From assembly GCF_016623495.1 (NCBI RefSeq), contig NZ_JAEHHL010000002.1:62001-126000 (forward strand): a stretch of DNA of 64,000 nt, read 5' to 3'. Shown here one piece after another: positions 32,748 through 42,017 of the stretch (within the stretch, counting starts at the first letter, position 1; the number at the start of each line of letters is the position of its first letter). The stretch is from Thermohalobaculum xanthum (lineage in GTDB: Bacteria; Pseudomonadota; Alphaproteobacteria; Rhodobacterales; Rhodobacteraceae). Below the pieces are notes generated by a model. That model did not search any database. It saw only the letters and a list, made by a program, of their open reading frames with translations, and was not told the DNA's origin. The position numbers and the translations under genes are program-made.

Positions 32748-33197
32748 ATGCCTCTCACCGACCAGGAGATCGCCCTGATCCGCGAGAGCTATGCCCTGCT
32801 CGAGCCACGGATCGAAGATGCCTCGATCATCTTCTATGAAAGGCTGTTCGAGATCGCGCCCGAGTTGCGCGCCATGTTCCGCGGCGACATCGGCGAGCAG
32901 GGCATGAAGCTGATGACGGCGATCACCGCGATCATCCAGTTGCTCGACGCCCCCGACGAGCTTCGCGGACGCCTGCGCCGGCTCGGCACGGGCCATGCGG
33001 CCCTCGGCGTGACCTACGAGCATTTCCAACCCTTCGGCACCGCGCTTTGCCACACGATCGAGGAGGTGCTGGGCGACCGGCTGAGCCCCGACGCCGCTTA
33101 TGCGTGGAAGCATGCCTATGCCGAGATCGCCGTCGGCATTCTCGAAGGGTTCAACGGCAAGGGCATGGACGGCACCGCCTCGGGCGCCAACGCCTAG
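32748..33197 (+). CDS. single-domain bacterial globin (Vitreoscilla haemoglobin-like)
   Basis: 149 residues. Haem-pocket residues fit a Vgb/flavohaemoglobin globin: Tyr30 (B10) in IFYERLFEIAPELR, Gln51 (E7) in GEQGMKLM, and proximal His83 (F8) in GTGHAALGVTYEHF. No FAD/NAD reductase domain follows, so it needs an external reductase. Roles known for the family are oxygen delivery and NO detoxification. A GTG three bases earlier is an alternative start. The gene is divergent from phoX and ends at a hairpin shared with rpsD. Confidence 0.9.
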   Translation: MPLTDQEIALIRESYALLEPRIEDASIIFYERLFEIAPELRAMFRGDIGEQGMKLMTAITAIIQLLDAPDELRGRLRRLGTGHAALGVTYEHFQPFGTALCHTIEEVLGDRLSPDAAYAWKHAYAEIAVGILEGFNGKGMDGTASGANA

Positions 33198-33216
33198 CAG
33201 CCCTCCGGAATGGAAG

Positions 33217-33242
33217 AAGGGCCGCCCGTCGGGGCGGCCCTT
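33217..33242. terminator. bidirectional terminator between globin gene and rpsD
   Basis: Hairpin with arms AAGGGCCGCC and GGCGGCCCTT around a 6-base loop, in the 72-base gap between two converging genes. The minus side continues with CTTCC (pyrimidine-rich) after the stem, the plus side with TTGATCG. Confidence 0.8.
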
Positions 33243-33269
33243 GATCGAATTCGGCGGTCCGAGGGGACG

Positions 33270-33890
33270 TCAGTTCTGGGCGTAGAACTCGACGACCAGG
33301 TTCGGTTCCATCTGCACCGGGTAGGGCACGTCCGAAAGGCTGGGCACGCGCACGAAGGTCGCGGTGCCCTTCGAGTGGTCGACCTCGAGGTAATCCGGCA
33401 CGTCGCGCTCGGCCGACTGCGAGGCCTCGATGACCAGCGCCATGTTGCGCGCCTTGTCCGAGATGGTGATCACGTCGCCCTCGCCCACGCGGGCCGAGGC
33501 GATGTTGCAGCGCTTGCCGTTCACCATCACGTGGCCGTGGTTCACGAACTGGCGCGCGGCGAACATCGTCGGCACGAACTTCGCGCGGTAGACCACCGCG
33601 TCGAGGCGCTGCTCGAGCAGGCCGACAAGGATGTCGCCGGTGTCGCCGCGGCGGCGCTCGGCCTCGGCATAGATGCGGCGAAACTGCTTCTCGGTCAGGT
33701 CGCCGTAATAGCCCTTGAGCTTCTGCTTGGCGCGCAGCTGCGTACCGAAGTCGGAAAGCTTGCCCTTGCGGCGCTGGCCATGCTGGCCGGGGCCGTATTC
33801 GCGGCGGTTCACTGGGCTCTTCGGGCGGCCCCAGATGTTCTCGCCAAGACGACGGTCGATCTTGTATTTGGCGGACGTGCGCTTGGTCAC
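33270..33890 (-). CDS. rpsD: 30S ribosomal protein S4
   Basis: 206 residues, full length. Begins [20 protein letters not shown] with the family N-terminus. The S4 RNA-binding domain is seen as [20 protein letters not shown] then [16 protein letters not shown]. It nucleates 30S assembly on 16S rRNA. It is expressed alone here rather than in the alpha operon (normal for alphaproteobacteria), from a strong promoter with a leader of about 125 nt. Confidence 0.98.
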   Translation of the reverse strand: MTKRTSAKYKIDRRLGENIWGRPKSPVNRREYGPGQHGQRRKGKLSDFGTQLRAKQKLKGYYGDLTEKQFRRIYAEAERRRGDTGDILVGLLEQRLDAVVYRAKFVPTMFAARQFVNHGHVMVNGKRCNIASARVGEGDVITISDKARNMALVIEASQSAERDVPDYLEVDHSKGTATFVRVPSLSDVPYPVQMEPNLVVEFYAQN

Positions 33891-34023
33891 GGCCTTCTCC
33901 TTCGGTCAATATGCAAGGCGGCCTCCTCTCCCCGGGCTCATTCCCGAAGCGACAGGATCCCGCTTGCGCGGGCCGCGGACGCCAGAACGTGACCACCGCC
34001 CCAACGGGCGGCGGCGATGGCGC

Positions 34024-34051
34024 GCTCTATACAGGGTTTTCGCCGCAAGTC
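34024..34051 (-). promoter_or_regulatory. sigma-70 type promoter of rpsD
   Basis: On the minus strand TTGACT (34051-34046) and TATAGA (34029-34024) are separated by 16 bases. This is an excellent -35/-10 pair for this GC-rich genome. It predicts transcription starting near 34017 and a leader of about 125 nt before the rpsD ATG. Confidence 0.75.
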
Positions 34052-34145
34052 AAATGCTCGCCCGCAGGCACGGCGCCAGCTGCATACCTCGTTGGCGCGC
34101 CGCGCGCTTGACCCCTGCTGCAAGTCGCCGTCACGATCGCCGGCC

Positions 34146-34889
34146 ATGAAGAATATCCTGATCACCGGCGCCTCGCGCGGCATTGGCCGCGCCACGGCCC
34201 TTCTTGCGGCAGACCGGGGCTGGTCGGTCGCGATCAACTATGCCAGCGACGCGGCGGCGGCACGGTCGGCGGCGCGCGAGGTCGAGGCACGCGGGTCGCG
34301 CGCGCTGACGGTGCAGGGCGACGTGACGGACGAGGCGGCGGTTGCCGCGATGTTCGACACCGCGCTCGACGGGCTCGGCGGTCTCGACGGTGTCGTGGTC
34401 AATGCCGGCGTCGTGGCGCCCTCGCTCCCGCTGGCCGAGATGTCGCTCGAACGGCTGCAGCGGGTCTTCGACATCAATGTCCTCGGCAGCTACCTGACCG
34501 CACGCGAGGCCGCGCGCCGGATGTCGACCGACCGCGGCGGACGCGGCGGCGCGATGGTCGTCGTCTCCTCCGCCGCGGCACGGTTGGGCTCGCCCAACGA
34601 ATACGTCGACTATGCCGGCGCCAAGGCGGCGCTTGATGCAATGACCATCGGGCTGTCGAAGGAACTGGGCCCCCGGGGAATCAGGGTCAACGCGGTGCGC
34701 CCGGGACTGATCGAGACCGACATCCACGCAAGCGGCGGCCAGCCGGACCGCGCAGCGCGTCTGGGCGCCGCGACCCCGCTGGGCCGTGCAGGCTCGGCTG
34801 ACGAGGTCGCCGAGTCGATCGTCTGGCTGCTCTCGGACGCCGCCGCCTACGCCAACGGCGCCATCCTCGACATCACCGGGGGGCGTTGA
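34146..34889 (+). CDS. SDR-family NAD(P)-dependent oxidoreductase
   Basis: 247 residues. Rossmann motif TGASRGIGRA at residues ~7-16, NAG motif in VVVNAGVVAPS, catalytic Ser in VVVSSAAARLG, and the Y-x-x-x-K pair in YVDYAGAKAALDAM. This is a classical FabG-like short-chain dehydrogenase; the LG-x-RGIRVNAVRPGLIETDI region is typical. The substrate is unknown. It is a single gene converging with the acyl-CoA synthetase (15-base gap). Confidence 0.9.
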   Translation: MKNILITGASRGIGRATALLAADRGWSVAINYASDAAAARSAAREVEARGSRALTVQGDVTDEAAVAAMFDTALDGLGGLDGVVVNAGVVAPSLPLAEMSLERLQRVFDINVLGSYLTAREAARRMSTDRGGRGGAMVVVSSAAARLGSPNEYVDYAGAKAALDAMTIGLSKELGPRGIRVNAVRPGLIETDIHASGGQPDRAARLGAATPLGRAGSADEVAESIVWLLSDAAAYANGAILDITGGR

Positions 34890-34904
34890 GGCCCGGTCAC
34901 ATCG

Positions 34905-36809
34905 TCACGGCTTCATCCGCCACGGCCGGGCGAAGGCGCCCAGCACCTTCTCGATCGCCTCGGCGTCTGCGTTCGGCCCCTCGACCGCGATCTCGGCGGT
35001 CAAGCCAAGCCTGGGATCCTCGACGACCGTCACCTCGGCCCGGATCCCGGCGGCCAGCAGGGCGCGCGTGTAGATGCGCGCCGTCGCCCGCTTGCGCAGG
35101 TCGGGCTTGAAGATCTTGCCCACGGCGGTCTTGGGAAGCTCGTCGAGGATCTCGATCGACTTGGGAACCGCGGCCTTCTCGGCGATCCGGCTCGCGGCGA
35201 ATTCAAGGAGTTCGGCCTCGGTCGCCTGCGCGCCCATGGCAAGCTCGATATAGGCGCAGGGCACCTCGCCCGAATGCGCGTCGGGCTGGCCGATGGCGCC
35301 GACGAAGGCGACGGCCGGATGGCCGGCCAGGGCCTCCTCGATCAGCGCGGGGTCGATGTTGTGGCCGCCACGGATGATCAGGTCCTTCGCGCGCCCGGTG
35401 ATCCAGATATAGCCGTCCCCGTCGATCCGCCCCAGGTCGCCGGTCCTGAGCCAGTCGCCCGGCTGCGCGAACAGCTCGGCATTGCGCGTCTCGTCCTTGT
35501 AGCCGGGAAAGACGCCGGGCGAGCGGATGCAGATCTCGCCGATCTCGTCGACCCCGCAGTCCCGCACGATGCTGGCGCCCGGGCCGCATATCAGGATCGA
35601 GACCTCGGTATAGGGGATCGGCAGGCCGACCGAGCCGATCTTGCGCTCGCCATCGGGCGGGTTGAGCGACACCAGGCAGGTCGCCTCGGTCATGCCATAG
35701 CCCTCGAGGATCATCACGCCGGTCGCCTCCTCGAAGCGGCGGAACAGCTCGACCGGCAGGGGCGCCGAGCCGCAGAGCGCGTATTTCAGGCTCGAGACGT
35801 CCGCATCGATGGGCCGCTGCATCAGCGCCGAGGCAGCCGTCGGCACCATCACCATGAAGCTCACGCGCCAGCGCGCGACCAGCTTCCAGAAATTGTCCAT
35901 TACACCCTCGCCCCGGAAGCCCGCGGGCGTCGGCAGCACCAGGTGAGCGCCCGATGCGAGCGCGGTCATCGTCACCGGGTAGGCCGCGAGCACATGGAAC
36001 AGCGGCAGCGGGCAGATCAGCACGTCCTCGTGACCGATCAGGCACAACGCGCCGACGCGGCCATTATAGACCATGCCGCGCTGGCAATGGCGCGCGATCT
36101 TGGGATGCCCGGTGGTCCCGCCGGTATGGAAGGTCGCGGCGATCCGCCCGGGATCGGGGTTCTCGTCGAAGTCCAGCCGGTCGCCGCGCTCCTTCGCCAG
36201 CTCGGCCCGGAAATCGAGGACGCGGGCGTTGTGGCGGCGCTCGACCCGCGGCCGCAGCAGGGGGATGAGCCAGGACAGCGGCGGCTTCAGGTAGCGCTTG
36301 AGATCGACCTCGAGCACGGTCTCGACGTCCGGTGCCTCGGCCACCGCGGCATGCACCTTTTGGGCGACATCGGTCTTCACGAAGGGGGCGAGGGTGACGA
36401 CGACCTTGGCCCCGGACTCGCGCAGGATCGCGGCGATCTGCGCTGTCTCGAGCAGCGGGTTGACCGGGCTGACGACACCCGCGGTCACGCCGCCCAGCAG
36501 CGTGAGCACCGTCTCGGTCGCGTTCGGCAGCACATAGGCCACGGCGTCGCGGTCGCCCACGCCGAGCCGGCGAAAGAGGTTGGCGGCCTGCGTCACCTGG
36601 GCCATCAGCGTCGCCCAGTCCAGCGTCTCGGCCGCGGCATCCGCCTCGCCCCGCAGCTGGAAACTGACCGCTGGGCGCGAAGGATGCCGCCCTGCGGTCT
36701 CGCACAGCATGCCATAGACCGTGCCATCGACCCAGCGCGTGTCGGTCGGCACTGCCTCGATATCCTGCTTGTCCTCGAGCGTCGCCCAGACGACGTGGTC
36801 TTCCGTCAT
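34905..36809 (-). CDS. acyl-CoA synthetase (AMP-forming)
   Basis: 634 residues. ANL-superfamily P-loop AATFHTGGTTGHPKIARH, adenylation motif LEGYGMTEATCLVSLNPP, hinge Asp/Arg in WLRTGDLGRIDGDGYIWITG, and C-terminal catalytic Lys in LPKTAVGKIFKPDL. It activates a carboxylic acid to its CoA ester; the length and HPKIARH variant resemble proteobacterial acyl-CoA synthetases of medium/long or aromatic acids, but specificity cannot be read. It is a lone gene, divergent from a zinc-ribbon gene. Confidence 0.92.
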   Translation of the reverse strand: MTEDHVVWATLEDKQDIEAVPTDTRWVDGTVYGMLCETAGRHPSRPAVSFQLRGEADAAAETLDWATLMAQVTQAANLFRRLGVGDRDAVAYVLPNATETVLTLLGGVTAGVVSPVNPLLETAQIAAILRESGAKVVVTLAPFVKTDVAQKVHAAVAEAPDVETVLEVDLKRYLKPPLSWLIPLLRPRVERRHNARVLDFRAELAKERGDRLDFDENPDPGRIAATFHTGGTTGHPKIARHCQRGMVYNGRVGALCLIGHEDVLICPLPLFHVLAAYPVTMTALASGAHLVLPTPAGFRGEGVMDNFWKLVARWRVSFMVMVPTAASALMQRPIDADVSSLKYALCGSAPLPVELFRRFEEATGVMILEGYGMTEATCLVSLNPPDGERKIGSVGLPIPYTEVSILICGPGASIVRDCGVDEIGEICIRSPGVFPGYKDETRNAELFAQPGDWLRTGDLGRIDGDGYIWITGRAKDLIIRGGHNIDPALIEEALAGHPAVAFVGAIGQPDAHSGEVPCAYIELAMGAQATEAELLEFAASRIAEKAAVPKSIEILDELPKTAVGKIFKPDLRKRATARIYTRALLAAGIRAEVTVVEDPRLGLTAEIAVEGPNADAEAIEKVLGAFARPWRMKP

Positions 36810-36981
36810 CTCTCCTCCCTCGTCGCATCACGACCGGCGCGCCGCTCCGCGTTCCTCGCGTTCTTCCCGAGTTGTCCCTTCATGAATACATGAGGTCGCC
36901 CCCCCGGCAAGCCGCGCCGCGCCGTCACGCCGGTCGGGCGCCGGGGTGGGCAAGGCGGCACGCGCAGGATATCTGTCGCGC

Positions 36982-37302
36982 ATGGGACGCAAGGGACAGC
37001 CGCCTGATCGGATCGCAACCTGCTGCTATTGCGGATCGCGCTCGATCCTGCCGTCCGGCGGGCGGCGCGAGCGGCTTGTCTGCCATGGCTGCGGCGCCCC
37101 GATCCGCGTGCTGGAAATTCTCGGGGCGCGGGATGCACCCGGTCGGCGACCTGCCGTCCCCCACCCGGCCGAGAGGCCGGGCGCCCATCAGGCCAAGGAC
37201 CGCGCCGTCAGGCGCAAGAAGGGCAAGCGCAAGCCCGGACTGATCGCGCGGCTCGGCCGCGTCCTCGACGATCTCGACGACATCCTCGATATCTTCGACT
37301 GA
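36982..37302 (+). CDS. small zinc-ribbon protein
   Basis: 106 residues from ATG 36982. A Cys4 zinc ribbon lies at the N-terminus: CCYCGSRSILPSGG ... LVCHGCGAPIRVLEI. The middle is basic (AVRRKKGKRKPG), and the C-terminus is amphipathic and acidic (VLDDLDDILDIFD). This arrangement suggests an RNA/DNA or protein adaptor. I do not recognise a named family. It is convergent with the ABC transporter. Confidence 0.7.
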   Translation: MGRKGQPPDRIATCCYCGSRSILPSGGRRERLVCHGCGAPIRVLEILGARDAPGRRPAVPHPAERPGAHQAKDRAVRRKKGKRKPGLIARLGRVLDDLDDILDIFD

Positions 37303-37336
37303 TTTCCCCGCCGGCTTCCGCGCCGGCACGCGCGCC

Positions 37337-39151
37337 CTACTCGGCCGCCAGACCTTCGGTGAACTGCAGCCGCGCGAGCCGGGCGTAGAGCCCGCCGCCC
37401 GCCACCAGCTCGTCATGCGTGCCCGAGGCGACGAGTCGCCCCTCCTCCAGCACCAGGATGCGGTCGGCGCGCTTCACCGTCGCCAGACGGTGCGCGATGA
37501 CCAGCGTGGTGCGCCCCTGAGACAGCCGCTCGACCGCGGCCTGCACCGCCCGCTCGCTCTCGGCGTCGAGCGCCGATGTCGCCTCGTCCAGCAGCAGGAT
37601 CGGCGCGTCGCGCAGGATCGCGCGAGCGATGGCAATGCGCTGCTTCTGCCCGCCCGAGAGCAGGACGCCGCGCTCGCCAAGCCAGGTGCCGTATCCGTCC
37701 GGAAGGCGGGTGATGAAGTCATGCGCCGCGGCGGCCTTGGCCGCGGCCTCGACCTCGGCGTCCGACGCATCGGGGCGGCCGAACCGGATATTGGCGGACA
37801 CGCTGTCGGCGAAGATCACGGGCTCCTGCGGCACCAGCGCGATCAGGCGGCGCAGGTCGCTCAGCCGCAGCCGGTCGATCGGCGTGCCGTCGATACGGAT
37901 TTCACCCGACTCGGGGTCGTAGAACCGCAGCAAGAGCTGCAGCACCGTCGTCTTGCCGGCACCCGAGGGGCCGACCAGCGCCACCGTCTGGCCCGGCTCG
38001 ACGCTCAGCGACAGATCGTCCAGCGCCGGCGTCTCGCTGCGCGACTGGTAGACGAAGCGGACATGGTCGAACTCGATGCGGCCCTCGGCCGGGTCGGGCG
38101 CGGGCAGCGGGTCGGCCGGCTCGGCCACCGGGTTTGGCATGGCCATCAGCTCCGCCAGCCGCTCGGTCGCACCCGCTGCGCGCTGCAACTCGCCCCAGAC
38201 CTCGGACAAGGCACCGACGGCGCCCGCGGTGAACACCGCGAACAGCACGAACTGGGTCATCTCGCCGGGGCTCATGCGACCGGCGATGACGTCCCGCGCG
38301 CCGATCCAGATGACGCCGACGATGCCGGCGAAGATGAAGAATATGACCAGCACGGTCAGCAGCGAGCGCGCCCCGATCCGCGCGCGCGCCGCGTCGAACG
38401 CGGCCTCGACCTTGCCCGAGAACACCCGCCGCGCCTCGCCGTCGTAGTTCATGGCCTGCACGGTCTGGGCAGCCTGCAGCATCTCGCCGGCATGGGTCGC
38501 GCTTTCGGCCACCATGTCCTGGCTCAGCCGAGACAGGCGGCGCACACGGCGGCCCAGCACGAGGATCGGAAACACCACCACGGGCACGATCAGCAGCGTC
38601 ATCCCCGTCAGCTTGGGCGAGGTCCACAGCAGCATGCCGATGCCGCCGAACAGCAGCAGGATATTGCGAAGCGCGATCGAGGCGGTCGAGCCCACCACCG
38701 ACTGGATGATCGCTGTGTCGGCGGTGAGGCGGCTCAGCACCTCGGTCGTCATGACCTTCTCGTAGAACGCCGGGGCCATGCCCGCGACATGGCCGAAGAC
38801 CGCCTTGCGCAGATCCGCGATCACCCTCTCGCCCAGCCAGGTGACCATGTAGAAGCGCATGGCCGTTGCAATGGCAAGCAGCGCCGCGACGCCCAGCAGC
38901 GCGAGGAAATAGCGATCAATCAGATCGCTGTCGCCGCGCATGATCACGTCGATCACGCGACCGAAGGCCACCGGCACCGCCAGGGTGAAGCCCGCCGCCG
39001 CGACCAGCGCGAGGATCACCAGCCCGATATGCCGCTTGTAGGGCAGGAGATATGGCATCAACCCGCTCAGCGGGCCGAGGCGGGCCGATTTCGCCCTGTC
39101 ACGCAGGTCGTCTGCGCTGGCTGCGCCGTTCGATCCTCTCGCCGCTCGCAC
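37337..39151 (-). CDS. ABC exporter, fused permease and ATPase (MsbA/multidrug type)
   Basis: 604 residues. Six membrane segments (residues ~35-310) are followed by a nucleotide-binding domain: Walker A GPSGAGKTTVLQLLLRFYDP, signature LSGGQKQRIAIARAI, Walker B ILLLDEATSALDAESE, and H-loop VIAHRLATVKRAD. A half-transporter of the MsbA-related exporter group common in alphaproteobacteria; it should act as a homodimer. The GTG start at 39151 has a good GGGAGGGG Shine-Dalgarno. Substrate unknown. Confidence 0.92.
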   Translation of the reverse strand: MRAARGSNGAASADDLRDRAKSARLGPLSGLMPYLLPYKRHIGLVILALVAAAGFTLAVPVAFGRVIDVIMRGDSDLIDRYFLALLGVAALLAIATAMRFYMVTWLGERVIADLRKAVFGHVAGMAPAFYEKVMTTEVLSRLTADTAIIQSVVGSTASIALRNILLLFGGIGMLLWTSPKLTGMTLLIVPVVVFPILVLGRRVRRLSRLSQDMVAESATHAGEMLQAAQTVQAMNYDGEARRVFSGKVEAAFDAARARIGARSLLTVLVIFFIFAGIVGVIWIGARDVIAGRMSPGEMTQFVLFAVFTAGAVGALSEVWGELQRAAGATERLAELMAMPNPVAEPADPLPAPDPAEGRIEFDHVRFVYQSRSETPALDDLSLSVEPGQTVALVGPSGAGKTTVLQLLLRFYDPESGEIRIDGTPIDRLRLSDLRRLIALVPQEPVIFADSVSANIRFGRPDASDAEVEAAAKAAAAHDFITRLPDGYGTWLGERGVLLSGGQKQRIAIARAILRDAPILLLDEATSALDAESERAVQAAVERLSQGRTTLVIAHRLATVKRADRILVLEEGRLVASGTHDELVAGGGLYARLARLQFTEGLAAE

Positions 39152-39419
39152 GCACCCCTCCCAGGTCCGGTTCGGTCGCCGCTGGTGATATCAATCTCGG
39201 GCGCCTGCCCGCAAGGCGCGCGGATCGCCGCAGCACCGCGCCTGCCCGGGCGGATGGCAGTCACGAATCTCTGACCCGCCGCATCTTGGCCGATGACGCA
39301 CCGGCAACTTCATGCCACAAGGGGCGCAAGGACGGCCCGGCCGCCGGTCCGCCCCTGATTTCTCCGGTCGCGCCCGCAACTGATGCCGTGACCCCGCCAG
39401 AGACTGCATACGCACGCGC

Positions 39420-40679
39420 ATGACCGCCCTGATTTCATTCACATCGCTCTTCATCTCGATCTTTCTGGTGCAGATGGGCTCGGGGTCGCTCGCGCCGCTC
39501 GACGCGCTGGCCGGGGTCGCGCGCGGGTTCACGACCGAGGAGATCGGCCTTCTGGGCTCGGCACATTTCCTCGGCTTCTTCATCGGCTGCTTCATCACGC
39601 CACGCCTGATCGGCACGGTGGGCCATTCGCGCTGCTTTGCCGCGGCGGCGGCGATCGGGGCGACGGGCGCGCTCCTGCACCCCGTGCTGGAGGGACCGTG
39701 GTTCTGGGCCGGGCTCAGGGCGCTCACCGGCATCGCCATCGCGTCGGCCTACACGGTGGTCGAATCATGGCTCCAGGCGAAGGTCGAGAACCACAACCGC
39801 GGGCGCATCTACGGCGTCTTCCGCGTGGTCGATCTGCTGGGGCAGGTCTCGGCCCAGGCGATGATCGCCGTGCTCGACCCGGCAAGCTACGTCGCCTACA
39901 ACATCGTCGCGGTGTTCTGCGTCATCTGCCTGCTGCCGCTCGCGCTCACCCGCCGCGTTGCGCCCGAGACGCCCAAGGCCCCGCGGCTGCGGCCCCTTGC
40001 GGCGCTACGCCTCTCGCCCTCGGCGGTGGTGGGGGTGATCGTGGCGGCGATGACCGGCTCGGCCTTCCGCATGGTCGGCCCGCTCTACGGGTTCGAGAAG
40101 GGCCTTTCGCAGGACGAGATCGCCATCTTCCTTTCCGCCGCGATCGTTGGCGGCGTGATCGCGCAGTTCCCGGTCGGCTGGGTGGCCGACAAGATCGACC
40201 GGCGGGCGGTACTGATGGGCCTCTCGGCGCTGGCGGTTCTCGGATGCCTGTGGATGTCGCTGCTGATGCCGGCGGGCTCGCCGATGCTGCTGTTTGCCGG
40301 CGCGGCGATCTTCGGGGCGACGGCCTACCCCATCTATTCCGTCGCCGCGGCCTATGCCAACGACTTCGCGCCGGCTGATTTCATCGTCGAGCTCTCGGCG
40401 GCGCTGCTCTTCTACTTCTCGGTCGGCGCGATCTTCAGCCCGCTGATCTCGGCCTGGCTGATCTCGGCCTACGGGCCCGACGCGCTGTTCCTGTTCGTTG
40501 CCGCGGCCCATCTTGCGCTGATGCTCTTCGCCCTCTACCGCATGACGCGACGCCGCGCGCCGGCACCGCAATCGGCCTACAGCTACACGCCGCGCACATC
40601 GATGATCCTCGCCCGTCTGTTCAAGCCGTCCCGCGACGGCGACGACGGCACCCCCGACCAGACGGAACGGAGACTGTGA
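39420..40679 (+). CDS. MFS transporter (YcaD-like)
   Basis: 419 residues, 12 membrane segments. The features GFTTEEIGLLGSAHFLGFFI and LTGIAIASAYTVVESWLQAK, with a cytoplasmic C-terminal tail (RTSMILARLFKPSRDGDDG), match the YcaD-like MFS group found in many Rhodobacterales. The substrate is unknown. Its stop is 2 bases before the GST start, so the two are cotranscribed, with LysE following. Confidence 0.87.
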   Translation: MTALISFTSLFISIFLVQMGSGSLAPLDALAGVARGFTTEEIGLLGSAHFLGFFIGCFITPRLIGTVGHSRCFAAAAAIGATGALLHPVLEGPWFWAGLRALTGIAIASAYTVVESWLQAKVENHNRGRIYGVFRVVDLLGQVSAQAMIAVLDPASYVAYNIVAVFCVICLLPLALTRRVAPETPKAPRLRPLAALRLSPSAVVGVIVAAMTGSAFRMVGPLYGFEKGLSQDEIAIFLSAAIVGGVIAQFPVGWVADKIDRRAVLMGLSALAVLGCLWMSLLMPAGSPMLLFAGAAIFGATAYPIYSVAAAYANDFAPADFIVELSAALLFYFSVGAIFSPLISAWLISAYGPDALFLFVAAAHLALMLFALYRMTRRRAPAPQSAYSYTPRTSMILARLFKPSRDGDDGTPDQTERRL

Positions 40680-40681
40680 CG

Positions 40682-41287
40682 ATGAAGCTCTATCACTCAC
40701 CGACCTCGCCCTATGTCCGCAAGGCCATGGTCATCCTGCATCTGGGCGGCATCGCCGGCCGCGTCGAGTTGGTCGCCGGCGGCGGCACGCCGCTCGCCCC
40801 GAACGCGGGCACGGTCTCGGCCAACCCGCTTGGCAAGGTGCCGTGCCTGATCACCGATGCGGGCGAGGCGATCTTCGACAGCCGGGTCATCTGCCGCTAC
40901 CTCGACCACGTCGCCGGCACCGGCCTCTACCCCGCCGACGACAGCATCTGGGGCGTGCTGACGCGCGAGGCGCTGGCCGACGGCATCCTCGATGCGGGCA
41001 TCCTCGCGGTCTACGAGAAGCGCCTGCGGCCCGAGGAGATCCGCATGCCCGCCTGGGTCGAGGCGCAGACCGTCAAGATGCGCCGCGCGATCGAGACGCT
41101 CGAGCACGGCTTCGCCGCGCTGTCGGGCCCGGTGCGGGCCGATCACATCGCCATTGGCTGCGCGCTCGGCTATGTCGACTTCCGCTTCGGTGACCTCGGC
41201 TGGCGCGCCGGCGCGCCAAAGCTCGCCGCCTGGTACGAGGCCTTCGCCGCCACGCCCGCCATGTCCGAGACCGCGCCGAAGGAATAA
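40682..41287 (+). CDS. glutathione S-transferase family protein
   Basis: 201 residues. Thioredoxin-fold N-terminus MKLYHSPTSPYVRKAMVILH with the glutathione-binding NPLGKVPCLITD and FDSRVICRYLD motifs, then an all-helical C-terminal domain (PKLAAWYEAFAATPAM). Start at ATG 40682 because GGAG is well spaced from it; a GTG 6 bases earlier is too close. Cytosolic; substrate unknown. Confidence 0.92.
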   Translation: MKLYHSPTSPYVRKAMVILHLGGIAGRVELVAGGGTPLAPNAGTVSANPLGKVPCLITDAGEAIFDSRVICRYLDHVAGTGLYPADDSIWGVLTREALADGILDAGILAVYEKRLRPEEIRMPAWVEAQTVKMRRAIETLEHGFAALSGPVRADHIAIGCALGYVDFRFGDLGWRAGAPKLAAWYEAFAATPAMSETAPKE

Positions 41288-41309
41288 CCCCCTGCCCGCC
41301 CAGGCCGCC

Positions 41310-41939
41310 ATGATCCCCTGGACCGAGATCCTGACCGCCTGGGCGGTGTTCGCGGCCAACGTGCTCTCGCCCGGCCCGAACGTGTTCAACACCATCGCCA
41401 TCGCGCTTGGCTCAGGCCGCTCGGTGGCGCTCGCGGTCGTGCCCGCGGTGGCGCTCGGCGTGCTGGCCTGGGCGCTCGCCCTGATCCTCGGCGCGGCCTT
41501 CCTGTTCGAGCGCGCGCCCTGGGTCGAGGCTTCGCTCACCGCGCTGGGCGGCGGGCTCCTGGTCTGGTTCGGCAGCCGCTACCTGCATCGCGCCTGGCAC
41601 TGGTCGGCGCAGATCGGCCGGTCGCGCATGATGAGCGCGCGGCAGGCGTTCGCCGTGACGCTGGGAATCCTCGCCACCAACCCCAAGGCGCTGACCACCT
41701 GGATCGTGCTGATCTCGATCTTCCCCGCCGCGCAGGCGAAGGCGCAGGGCATCGCGGTGATGGCGCTGGGCGCCGCGGTGGTCGCCGCGACCGTGCACCT
41801 GGGCTACGCCCTGGCGTTCTCGACGCGCCGCGCGGCCGAGGCCTATGCCCGCGCCGGACGCTGGATCAACGCGGGCGTCGGCGTCTTCTTCACGGCCCTC
41901 GGCCTCAGCCTGCTCGCCGGTGTCGCCGGCCTCGTCTGA
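41310..41939 (+). CDS. LysE/RhtB-family amino acid exporter
   Basis: 209 residues with about six membrane segments. N-terminal LSPGPNVFNTIAIALGSGR matches the family signature (SPGPN), and ATNPKALTTWIVLIS the second (NPKA). It exports amino acids or derivatives across the inner membrane. Third gene of the MFS-GST-LysE run (22-base gap to GST). Confidence 0.9.
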   Translation: MIPWTEILTAWAVFAANVLSPGPNVFNTIAIALGSGRSVALAVVPAVALGVLAWALALILGAAFLFERAPWVEASLTALGGGLLVWFGSRYLHRAWHWSAQIGRSRMMSARQAFAVTLGILATNPKALTTWIVLISIFPAAQAKAQGIAVMALGAAVVAATVHLGYALAFSTRRAAEAYARAGRWINAGVGVFFTALGLSLLAGVAGLV

Positions 41940-42017
41940 CCGCCCGGCACCGCGCAGCGGCGTTGCAACTGTCCCGCCATGCTGCAAAGTGGCGTCGGAA
42001 CCATCGACAAGGCCCCG

